Of a stretch of 5,695 nucleotides of DNA, positions 1-5,695 are shown piece by piece. The notes beneath the pieces are model-generated. The model was given only the letters and a program-made list of their open reading frames with translations. It ran no database searches and was not told where the DNA came from. Position 1 is the first letter of the stretch; each line of letters begins with the position of its first letter. The stretch comes from Thermodesulfobacterium sp. (lineage in GTDB: Bacteria; Desulfobacterota; Thermodesulfobacteria; Thermodesulfobacteriales; Thermodesulfobacteriaceae): the NCBI GenBank assembly GCA_021163085.1, contig JAGGXL010000175.1, positions 1 through 5,695 on the forward strand. Direction: 5' to 3'. Position numbers and translations under genes: made by a program.

Positions 1-1032
1 CAAGTTGTTAAAAGCAGAGAACTGTCCTCAGTAGCTATTTTAAGCACAGGATTTTTTTCCTTTATGCTTCTTAGCTACTTATTTTTTAGACAATTTTATC
101 TTATCTTTTATGAATCTTTAAATAGTTATTATTTTGATTTAAATATAAATACCTTTTTGAGTTTAAATCAGACAATCATTTCCTTTGTTCTCAAAGTTCT
201 TCTACCCTATTTTGCTATTATTTCCTTAGCTGCTATTATTGTTTATCTTGTTCAAACTGGAGGAGGTGTTTGGGCTGAGGAAGTTATTGATTTTAAATTT
301 GAAAGGCTTAACCCTGTAGAGGGATTTAAAAGAATGTTTTCAATAACTGCACTTTTTGAATTGTTAAAAGCTTTGGTAAAACTTGCTATTATCATAGGCG
401 TTACTTACTGGATCATAAGTAAGTATTTGCCATATATTTTAAAACTTTTTGGAGCAGATATTTATTATATAGCTTACAATTTTAAGGTTTTATTAAAAGA
501 TTTTTTTTCTAAGCTTCTGGTTATTCTGGTAATTCTTGGAATTCTTGATTGGCTTTATAACAGATGGGATGTAGAAAGAAAAATAAAACTTACTCGTCAC
601 GAGTTAAAAGAAGAATTAAAACAGACAGAGGGAGATCCTTGGGTTAGAGCAAGGATAAAGCAAAAACAGAGAGAAATTGCTCGTCAGAGAATGCTTGCAG
701 AGGTTCCAAAGGCAGATGTAGTAATTACAAACCCTACTCATTATGCTGTAGCTCTGAAGTATGAGCTGGGTAATATGCCTGCTCCACAAGTGGTAGCTAA
801 GGGTAAAAACTATCTAGCTCATAAGATAAGAGAAATTGCAGAAGAACATAAAATACCTATTTATCAGGATCCTCCATTAGCCCGGGTTCTTTATGAGAAA
901 GTTGAAGTAGGAGAATACATACCTGAAGAATTGTATCAGGCAGTAGCCAAGATTCTTGCCCATGTTTATAAATTGAGAAAAATGAGAATGGATAAAATTA
1001 GAAAAACAACCTTTAAAGAAAGTGCAATTTAA
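1..1032 (+). CDS. flhB: Flagellar export apparatus switch protein FlhB (5' partial)
   Basis: FlhB is an inner-membrane part of the flagellar type III export gate. It switches export from rod/hook to filament substrates after self-cleavage. The reading frame is open from base 1 and begins QVVKSRELSS, the conserved FlhB segment just before the first membrane helix, so the true start lies upstream; probably only a few tens of residues are missing. The ATG at 64 falls inside the first membrane helix and is not the start. Four hydrophobic segments are visible, at about window residues 11-30, 64-86, 123-143 and 171-185. A charged cytoplasmic linker follows, then the autocleavage motif NPTH at residues 244-247 (bases 730-741), with cleavage expected between Asn and Pro. 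The domain after cleavage is short, ending in KESAI without a proline-rich tail. The motif is intact, so the protein should be functional. flhA follows after 13 bases. Confidence 0.96.
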   Translation, partial: QVVKSRELSSVAILSTGFFSFMLLSYLFFRQFYLIFYESLNSYYFDLNINTFLSLNQTIISFVLKVLLPYFAIISLAAIIVYLVQTGGGVWAEEVIDFKFERLNPVEGFKRMFSITALFELLKALVKLAIIIGVTYWIISKYLPYILKLFGADIYYIAYNFKVLLKDFFSKLLVILVILGILDWLYNRWDVERKIKLTRHELKEELKQTEGDPWVRARIKQKQREIARQRMLAEVPKADVVITNPTHYAVALKYELGNMPAPQVVAKGKNYLAHKIREIAEEHKIPIYQDPPLARVLYEKVEVGEYIPEELYQAVAKILAHVYKLRKMRMDKIRKTTFKESAI

Positions 1033-1033
1033 T

Positions 1034-1039
1034 AGGTGA
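1034..1039 (+). promoter_or_regulatory. Ribosome binding site of flhA
   Basis: AGGTGA lies 6 bases before the flhA ATG and just after the flhB stop codon. It is a good Shine-Dalgarno match and supports the ATG at 1046 as the start of flhA. Confidence 0.75.
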
Positions 1040-1045
1040 CCCTTT

Positions 1046-3118
1046 ATGGAAAGAGATTTGACATTAAAAAATTTTTTTGATTTTTATAATATTGTTACCA
1101 TAATAGGTATTGTTATTTTACTTTCTATTATTCTCTTTCCTCTACCTCCTAATCTTATAGATTTAGCTTTAGCTTTAAACTTTTCGGTATCTGTGCTTGT
1201 TCTCATTATGACTATGCAGGTTAACAAACCACTTGATTTTACAGGTTTTCCAGCTTTACTTCTTATAACTACACTTTATAGACTTTCGATGAATATAGCC
1301 ACTACAAGAGTGATTCTTTTAAAAGGACATGAGGGAACACAAGCAGCTGGTCATATAATAAAGAGTTTTGGTGAATTTGTGGTAGGTGGAAATTATATAG
1401 TGGGATTTGTGGTGTTTCTCATTCTTGTTTTGATTAATTTTATAGTTATTACAAGAGGAGCTCAAAGAATTGCAGAGGTAGCAGCAAGATTTACTTTGGA
1501 TGCCATGCCAGGTAAACAAATGGCTATAGATGCAGATTTAAATGCAGGTCTGATTGACGAAAACGAAGCTAAAAGAAGAAGGGAAGAGATTGCTAAGGAA
1601 GCAGATTTTTATGGAGCTATGGATGGAGCTTCTAAATTTATTAGAGGAGAAGCTATTGCAGGTCTTATTATTACTTGCATTAACATCATTGGAGGAATTT
1701 TGATAGGGACTTTACAGAGAGGGTTAGATTTGGCTGCTTCAGCACAGACTTATACTATCCTTACTATCGGTGATGGCTTAGTTTCTCAGATTCCAGCTCT
1801 TATCGTTTCTACTTCAGCTGGAATTTTAGTGAGTAGAGCTGCAGCAGAAGCAGGAATGGGAAAAGACATAGCCACTCAATTTTCTGCACATCCAGAAGTT
1901 ATTATGCTGGCAGGAGGAGTTGTATTTGTTCTCTCTCTTATTCCCGGGTTACCATTTTTGCCTTTCTTTTTGCTCAGTCTTTTTCTTTTAACCTTAGGAT
2001 ATTTTTCTTATTCAGCTCAAAAATCTAAAGAAAAGGCTATGGTTCAAGAAGAAGAAAAAAAGGCTCCTCCACCACCTGAGATTGAAGAAATAAAACCTGT
2101 TGAACTCCTTGCTATTGAACTGGGGTATGGATTGATATATTTAGCAGATGAGGCTAAAGGAGGAGATTTGCTTGCACGAATTAAGAATTTAAGAAAACAC
2201 TTAGCACAAGAACTTGGTATAATGGTTCCACCTGTTCATGTAAGGGACAATTTAACCTTAAAACCAGGTGAATACTCCATTCTGATAAAAGGAGTAGAAG
2301 TTGCTAAAGGAGAACTTATGCCCAATTATTTAATGGCTTTACCTTCAACTCCTGATTTAACTCCTCCTAAGGGTGCAATTCCAACTAAGGAACCAACTTT
2401 TGGAATGGAGGCCTATTTTATACCTGAAGAACTTAGAGAAGAAGCAGAAATGTCAGGATTTACTGTGGTGACTTTATCTACTGTAATTACTACTCATCTT
2501 GCTGAAATAATAAAGAAGTATGCAGATGAACTCTTAACAAAACAGGAAGTTCAAAGAATTATAGATACACTCAACAAGTATTACCCTAAGATAGTAGAAG
2601 AATGCCTTAACAATGTTAATCTTACAGTTATTCAGAAAGTTTTACAAAATTTAATAAGAGAAGGAGTTCCTTTAAGAGATTTAATAACTATTTTTGAAAC
2701 AATTAGTGATTACGGAGCATCTATTAAGGATCCAGAAATTTTGACAGAATATGTGAGACAAAAATTATCCAGATTTATAATAAAATCTGTACTTAAAGAC
2801 CATACTTTACCTGTAATTTTGGTAGGAGATGATATAGAGGAAATGATAAAGAAAAACCTTCAGAGAACTGAACAGGGAACGTTTCTTATGATTGATCCTA
2901 AAATAGGAAGTAAAATAGTAACAGCACTTACCCAGGCTGTAGAAAGAGCAAGTCAGAGAAATATTATGCCTGCAATTTTATGTAGTCCAACAATAAGAAG
3001 ACACTTGAAAAAACTTGTAGAAAGAAGTTTGTCTCATATGCCTGTAATTTCTCAGGCAGAAATTCCTATGGATATACAGATAGAAATTTTAGAAGTTGTG
3101 AGACTGGTGAGGGAATAA
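1046..3118 (+). CDS. flhA: Flagellar export gate protein FlhA
   Basis: FlhA is the largest membrane protein of the flagellar type III export gate. It forms a ring that couples the proton gradient to export and docks chaperone-substrate complexes. The protein is 690 residues, the normal family length, and begins at an ATG with a good ribosome binding site. Residues 15-320 hold about eight hydrophobic segments. The FHIPEP family signature is complete at residues 141-164, from RIAEVAARF to KQMAIDAD. Other conserved blocks are YRLSMNIATTR (78-88), EADFYGAMDGASKF (185-198) and IGDGLVSQIPAL (241-252). A charged, proline-containing linker (about 323-350, including APPPPE) leads to the cytoplasmic docking domain (about 351-690). 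No break or missing key residue is seen. The FHIPEP family also includes virulence secretion proteins (SctV), but the flagellar neighbours settle the assignment. flhF begins 3 bases after the stop codon. Confidence 0.98.
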   Translation: MERDLTLKNFFDFYNIVTIIGIVILLSIILFPLPPNLIDLALALNFSVSVLVLIMTMQVNKPLDFTGFPALLLITTLYRLSMNIATTRVILLKGHEGTQAAGHIIKSFGEFVVGGNYIVGFVVFLILVLINFIVITRGAQRIAEVAARFTLDAMPGKQMAIDADLNAGLIDENEAKRRREEIAKEADFYGAMDGASKFIRGEAIAGLIITCINIIGGILIGTLQRGLDLAASAQTYTILTIGDGLVSQIPALIVSTSAGILVSRAAAEAGMGKDIATQFSAHPEVIMLAGGVVFVLSLIPGLPFLPFFLLSLFLLTLGYFSYSAQKSKEKAMVQEEEKKAPPPPEIEEIKPVELLAIELGYGLIYLADEAKGGDLLARIKNLRKHLAQELGIMVPPVHVRDNLTLKPGEYSILIKGVEVAKGELMPNYLMALPSTPDLTPPKGAIPTKEPTFGMEAYFIPEELREEAEMSGFTVVTLSTVITTHLAEIIKKYADELLTKQEVQRIIDTLNKYYPKIVEECLNNVNLTVIQKVLQNLIREGVPLRDLITIFETISDYGASIKDPEILTEYVRQKLSRFIIKSVLKDHTLPVILVGDDIEEMIKKNLQRTEQGTFLMIDPKIGSKIVTALTQAVERASQRNIMPAILCSPTIRRHLKKLVERSLSHMPVISQAEIPMDIQIEILEVVRLVRE
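3106..3113 (+). promoter_or_regulatory. Ribosome binding site of flhF, inside the end of flhA
   Basis: GGTGAGGG lies within the last codons of flhA, 8 bases before the flhF ATG. It supports that start and implies translational coupling between flhA and flhF. Confidence 0.65.
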
Positions 3119-3121
3119 AAA

Positions 3122-4132
3122 ATGAAAATAAAAAAATTTAGAGGAAAAACCATTTTAGAAGTTTTAAAAAAAGTAAAAAAAGAATTTGGAGAAGAGGCAG
3201 TTATTCTTTCTTCAGAACAGATAAAAACTGAAGAAGGAACAATTTGTGAAATAACTGCAGCTATTGAAGAAGAGGAGATTAAAATAAAAAACGATTTTCA
3301 AAATTTCGATATAAGGACAGGAGAAAGTGAATATAAATTTGAGAACTACCACAGTATTAAAGAGGAAATTTTGGAAATAAAAAAAATGCTCAATCAGATT
3401 TTAAGTTCTCAGTTTAAAGATATAAATTATTTAAACTTAATTGAAAAGGGGATTCCACCTTTTATAGCTCAAAAACTAAGTACAGCAAATCCGAATCTGA
3501 CAGAGTTTATTTCCAAGGCATTAAAACAAAAAGGAACTGTTCCTAACTCTAAGTATCAGGTATTCATAGGAGATTCAGGGTCAGGTAAAACTACTAATAT
3601 TTTTAAATTAGCAACATGGTACAAATACAGGCATGATGCTAAGGTTTTAGTTATAAGTCTGGATAATTATAAAGTGGGTAATAATTATCAGACAAAGAGA
3701 TTGGCAGAGCTTTTAGAAGTTGATTTTGAAATCTTGGATCTTGAAGAACTTAAAGAGGTAGAGCTTATTTTAGATAAGTATAACTATGTATTGATAGATA
3801 CTCCAAGTTTAGAAAGAAGACTTTTAATAAATGATCTGGAGGAGCTAATTTTAGAGATGCCCTTTTTGAGATTTCAATGGGTTGTGAGAGCAACAGAGCA
3901 TTATGAATACATTTTGAAGCAGTGGGAAAAAATTGAAAAATTACCTGTAGAAGGTATACTTCTCACCTTTATGGATAGAGTATATAACAGTTTACCTCTT
4001 TTTTGGATTTTGGATGAGAGAATACCACCGATTACTTTTATTTCTAATGGAGAAAGATTACCGGAAGACATTTTAAAAGCAGAGGAAAATATTATTAAAA
4101 AATTGATTTTAAAGGATATTGCAAATATTTAA
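3122..4132 (+). CDS. flhF: Flagellar biosynthesis protein FlhF, SRP-family GTPase with degenerate G3 and G4 motifs
   Basis: FlhF is the third SRP-type GTPase, alongside Ffh and FtsY. It marks the site, usually a cell pole, where the flagellar basal body is built. The N-terminal stretch MKIKKFRGKT...GEEAVILSS (residues 1-31) is the typical FlhF B-domain opening. A helical N domain follows at about 75-140, then the G domain at about 144-336. Visible G motifs are: P-loop GDSGSGKT (150-157), with lysine and threonine kept; the insertion-box motif DNYKVGNNYQ (181-190), usually DTYRxGAxxQ; G3 as DTPSL (226-230), usually DTAGR; G4 as TFMD (282-285), usually TKxD; and a recognisable closing motif SNGERLPEDI (308-317). 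The G3 glycine and G4 lysine are therefore missing. At 336 residues it is somewhat short for the family. The frame is open throughout, so this is divergence rather than a broken gene. Nucleotide binding may persist, but normal GTP hydrolysis and guanine specificity are doubtful. FlhF is much the best assignment given the N terminus and the flhA/flhG neighbours. Confidence 0.93.
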   Translation: MKIKKFRGKTILEVLKKVKKEFGEEAVILSSEQIKTEEGTICEITAAIEEEEIKIKNDFQNFDIRTGESEYKFENYHSIKEEILEIKKMLNQILSSQFKDINYLNLIEKGIPPFIAQKLSTANPNLTEFISKALKQKGTVPNSKYQVFIGDSGSGKTTNIFKLATWYKYRHDAKVLVISLDNYKVGNNYQTKRLAELLEVDFEILDLEELKEVELILDKYNYVLIDTPSLERRLLINDLEELILEMPFLRFQWVVRATEHYEYILKQWEKIEKLPVEGILLTFMDRVYNSLPLFWILDERIPPITFISNGERLPEDILKAEENIIKKLILKDIANI

Positions 4133-4137
4133 AATAT

Positions 4138-4143
4138 GGGAGG
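4138..4143 (+). promoter_or_regulatory. Ribosome binding site that decides the flhG start
   Basis: GGGAGG lies 4 bases before the ATG at 4148. It overlaps the first codons of a longer frame from the ATG at 4136, which has no good Shine-Dalgarno sequence at usable distance (AAAGGA is about 19 bases away). The ATG at 4148 is therefore preferred. Confidence 0.7.
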
Positions 4144-4147
4144 CTTT

Positions 4148-4939
4148 ATGAGAAGCATAGCAATAGCAAGTGGAAAGGGTGGGGTAGGTAAAACAAGTTT
4201 TGTGATAAACTTGGCTCTGGCTCTTATTCAACATAACCAAAAAGTTATTATTTTTGATGCTGATCTTGGTCTTGCTAACATAGATGTAATGCTGGGAATA
4301 TCTCCCAAGTTTGATATCAGATATGTAATTAATGGAGAGCTAAGTTTAAAAGATATTATTTATTCTACAGACTACGATTTTGATTTTATTCCTGCAAGTT
4401 CAGGAGTGGTAGAACTGACAAATTTGAACATCAATCAAAAACTTCTTTTAAAAGATCAGATGGAAGAGGTATTTAAAAAGTATGATTATTTACTTTTTGA
4501 TAGCTCAGCTGGTATTTCAGAAAATGTATTGTTTTTTTTATATTTAGCTGAAGAAAGAATTATAGTATGTACTCCTGAACCAACTTCTATAGCAGATGCT
4601 TATGCACTTATAAAGGTAGCTTATAAAAACCACAAAATAAAGGATTTCTATTTGGTAGTAAATATGATTAAAAATGAAATTGAAGGTAAAAGAATTTATC
4701 AACAACTTTTGTATGTAATTGAAAGATTTTTACCTGAAATTAAACTTTCCTACTTAGGTGGAATTCCTTTTGATGAATGTGTTAAAAATGCTATAAGATC
4801 ACAAGTTCCTTATTTAAAACTTTGTCCTGAAAAGGAAATTAGCCAAAAGATAAAACAGGTAGCTTTAAAATTATTAAAATTTAATTATCAGAAGACAAAA
4901 AGTTTGGAAAATTTTTTAGAAAGATTAACAACGGTTTAG
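4148..4939 (+). CDS. flhG: Flagellar number regulator FlhG (FleN/YlxH), MinD-like ATPase without activator helix
   Basis: FlhG is a MinD/ParA-type ATPase that dimerises on the membrane with ATP, limits flagellar number and works with FlhF. From the ATG at 4148 it has 263 residues; a start at 4136 would add only MGGF. The deviant Walker A motif KGGVGKT is at residues 10-16, with both lysines. The switch I block DADLGLANIDVMLG is at 37-50, and the Walker B/switch II block LLFDSSAGIS is at 115-124. The FlhG-typical block TPEPTSIADAYALIK (142-156) separates it from MinD. LGGIPFDECVKNAIRSQ (203-219) also fits FlhG. Residues from about 238 to the end could form the amphipathic membrane-targeting helix. 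The protein starts at the first beta strand and lacks the N-terminal DQAxxLR helix that activates FlhF in many species. The upstream in-frame stop (4130-4132, also the flhF stop) excludes a longer form. The ATPase core looks intact. fliA follows after 1 base. Confidence 0.95.
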   Translation: MRSIAIASGKGGVGKTSFVINLALALIQHNQKVIIFDADLGLANIDVMLGISPKFDIRYVINGELSLKDIIYSTDYDFDFIPASSGVVELTNLNINQKLLLKDQMEEVFKKYDYLLFDSSAGISENVLFFLYLAEERIIVCTPEPTSIADAYALIKVAYKNHKIKDFYLVVNMIKNEIEGKRIYQQLLYVIERFLPEIKLSYLGGIPFDECVKNAIRSQVPYLKLCPEKEISQKIKQVALKLLKFNYQKTKSLENFLERLTTV

Positions 4940-4940
4940 T

Positions 4941-5675
4941 ATGAAAAAATTTGTAAATAAATTTTTTCTGGAAAAACCATCCTTAGAAAAGGTAATAGAA
5001 GAATTTTTGCCTTTGATTAATTATTGGGCAAACAAATATGCATATTATGGTAATCCAGTAATCAGTAAAGAAGATCTCATTTCTGTGGGTGTAATGGGTC
5101 TTATAGAGGCTTATCATAGATATGATCCTTCTAAAAAAGTCAAATTTAGAACTTTTGCTGAATTTAGAATTAAAGGAGCTATGCTTGATGAAATAAGAAA
5201 ATTAGATATAATACCAAGGAGTGTAAAAAACAAAATAAGCGAATTCGAAAAAAAAATAAAAAAACTTCATCAAGAGTTGGGACGAATGCCCAAAGATGAA
5301 GAGATTGCAAAATCTATGAATTTGAGTCTGGAAGAGTATTACAAATTTTTGGAAAGTATAAAAGGAATTACATTTATTGATATAGAAAGTTTTAAACAAA
5401 AATTACCAGATTTGGAAGAAGAAAATGTGCTTAATTTTATAGCAGATGATACAAAAGAAGATCCTTTTGAAAAGTATGCTTTAAAGGAGTTGCAAGAAAA
5501 ATTAGAAAAAGCTTTGGAATATCTTTCAGAGAAAGAAAGATTAGTGTTAGCTTTATATTATTATGAAGGGTTAACAATGAAAGAAATTGCTAAAATATTG
5601 AATTATACAGAAAGCAGAATTTCGCAGATACATAATAAAGCAATTTTAAAACTTAGAAGTATTTTGAATAAATAA
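4941..5675 (+). CDS. fliA: RNA polymerase sigma-28 factor FliA for flagellar genes
   Basis: FliA directs RNA polymerase to late flagellar and chemotaxis promoters once the hook is finished and the anti-sigma factor FlgM has been exported. The 244-residue protein is normal in length for FliA. Region 2 spans about residues 20-90, with DLISVGVMGLIEAYHRYDPS, KFRTFAEFRIKGAMLDEIR and KLDIIPRSV, all close to the FliA consensus. Region 3 is at about 95-170, including ELGRMPKDEEIAKSMNLSLE (112-131). Region 4 is at about 184-243; LSEKERLVLALYYYEGLTMKEIA and YTESRISQIHNKAILKLR form its helix-turn-helix. The lack of regions 1.1 and 1.2 is normal for this class. The ATG follows the flhG TAG by one base and has no convincing Shine-Dalgarno sequence, so it is probably translated by coupling to flhG. 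An in-frame stop at 4926 leaves no room for a longer N terminus. No flgM is seen in the window. Confidence 0.97.
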   Translation: MKKFVNKFFLEKPSLEKVIEEFLPLINYWANKYAYYGNPVISKEDLISVGVMGLIEAYHRYDPSKKVKFRTFAEFRIKGAMLDEIRKLDIIPRSVKNKISEFEKKIKKLHQELGRMPKDEEIAKSMNLSLEEYYKFLESIKGITFIDIESFKQKLPDLEEENVLNFIADDTKEDPFEKYALKELQEKLEKALEYLSEKERLVLALYYYEGLTMKEIAKILNYTESRISQIHNKAILKLRSILNK

Positions 5676-5680
5676 ATTAA

Positions 5681-5687
5681 AAAGAGG
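5681..5687 (+). promoter_or_regulatory. Probable ribosome binding site of a gene beyond the window
   Basis: AAAGAGG, followed by AGGAA at 5691-5695, lies just after the fliA stop in the final 20 bases. There is no start codon before the window ends and no terminator hairpin, so the operon probably continues. Which gene follows cannot be known from here. Confidence 0.4.
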
Positions 5688-5695
5688 TATAGGAA

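Noticed and set aside
64..66. ATG as the start of flhB
   Set aside because: The frame is open upstream to base 1 and encodes the conserved QVVKSRELSS block, so the start is outside the window and this Met is internal to the first membrane helix.
501..508. T8 run in flhB (also T8 at 4532-4539 in flhG) as a terminator
   Set aside because: Neither is preceded by a GC-rich hairpin and both lie within conserved coding sequence; they reflect Phe codons in AT-rich DNA.
1319..1519. Antisense open frame of 66 codons within flhA
   Set aside because: It lies opposite the strongly conserved FHIPEP region of flhA. Its translation is Cys/Ser/His/Asn-rich, as expected from a shadow frame, and resembles no family I know.
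3122..4132. flhF as a pseudogene because of the missing G motifs
   Set aside because: The frame is full, the N-terminal and C-terminal FlhF motifs are conserved, and it has a good ribosome binding site within an intact operon. Divergence under selection is the better reading.
4136..4138. ATG as the start of flhG
   Set aside because: It has no well-placed ribosome binding site, and GGGAGG just after it serves the ATG at 4148. It would add only four residues.
4148..4939. MinD or a ParA partition protein
   Set aside because: The TPEPTSIADAYALIK and DADLGLANIDV blocks are FlhG-like, and the gene sits between flhF and fliA with no minC/minE or parB.
5202..5399. Antisense open frame of 65 codons within fliA
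   Set aside because: It is opposite an A-rich part of fliA, and its Phe/Tyr-rich translation is just the reverse of Lys/Glu codons. No ribosome binding site or context supports it.

Overview
The window is one strand of a compact, AT-rich flagellar operon, with all five genes on the + strand. In order they are flhB (5' end outside the window), flhA, flhF, flhG (fleN/ylxH type) and fliA (sigma-28). Gaps between genes are 13, 3, 15 and 1 bases. There is no room for an intergenic promoter or terminator, so the genes are almost certainly read from one transcript that starts upstream and continues downstream. The last bases hold a Shine-Dalgarno-like purine run for a further gene.

Organism: the DNA is very A+T rich. 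The proteins are rich in Lys, Glu and Ile, and Arg is coded mostly by AGA. The order flhB-flhA-flhF-flhG-fliA is typical of polarly flagellated Gram-negative lineages and related groups. Together these suggest a low-GC bacterium, possibly thermophilic, such as one of the Thermodesulfobacteriota, Nitrospirota (Thermodesulfovibrio-like) or Aquificota. This is inference and the phylum cannot be settled from the window.

Layout: bases 1-1032 encode most of FlhB, the autocleaving export-switch protein, with an intact NPTH site. Bases 1046-3118 encode full-length FlhA, the main export-gate protein. Bases 3122-4132 encode FlhF, the SRP-family GTPase that sets flagellar position. Bases 4148-4939 encode FlhG, the MinD-like ATPase that sets flagellar number. 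Bases 4941-5675 encode FliA, the sigma factor for late flagellar genes. The operon therefore links export-gate assembly, placement and number control, and the switch to late gene expression.

The point most worth a second look is the FlhF/FlhG pair. FlhF keeps its P-loop lysine but has lost the G3 glycine (DTPSL in place of DTAGR) and the G4 lysine (TFMD in place of TKxD). The FlhG beside it has an intact ATPase core but starts directly at the Walker A strand, and an in-frame stop just upstream rules out the N-terminal DQAxxLR activator helix that stimulates FlhF in other bacteria. The two changes fit together as co-evolution toward a GTPase cycle that is lost or altered. The remaining genes look ordinary, and I see no unknown system, mobile element, CRISPR array or RNA gene.
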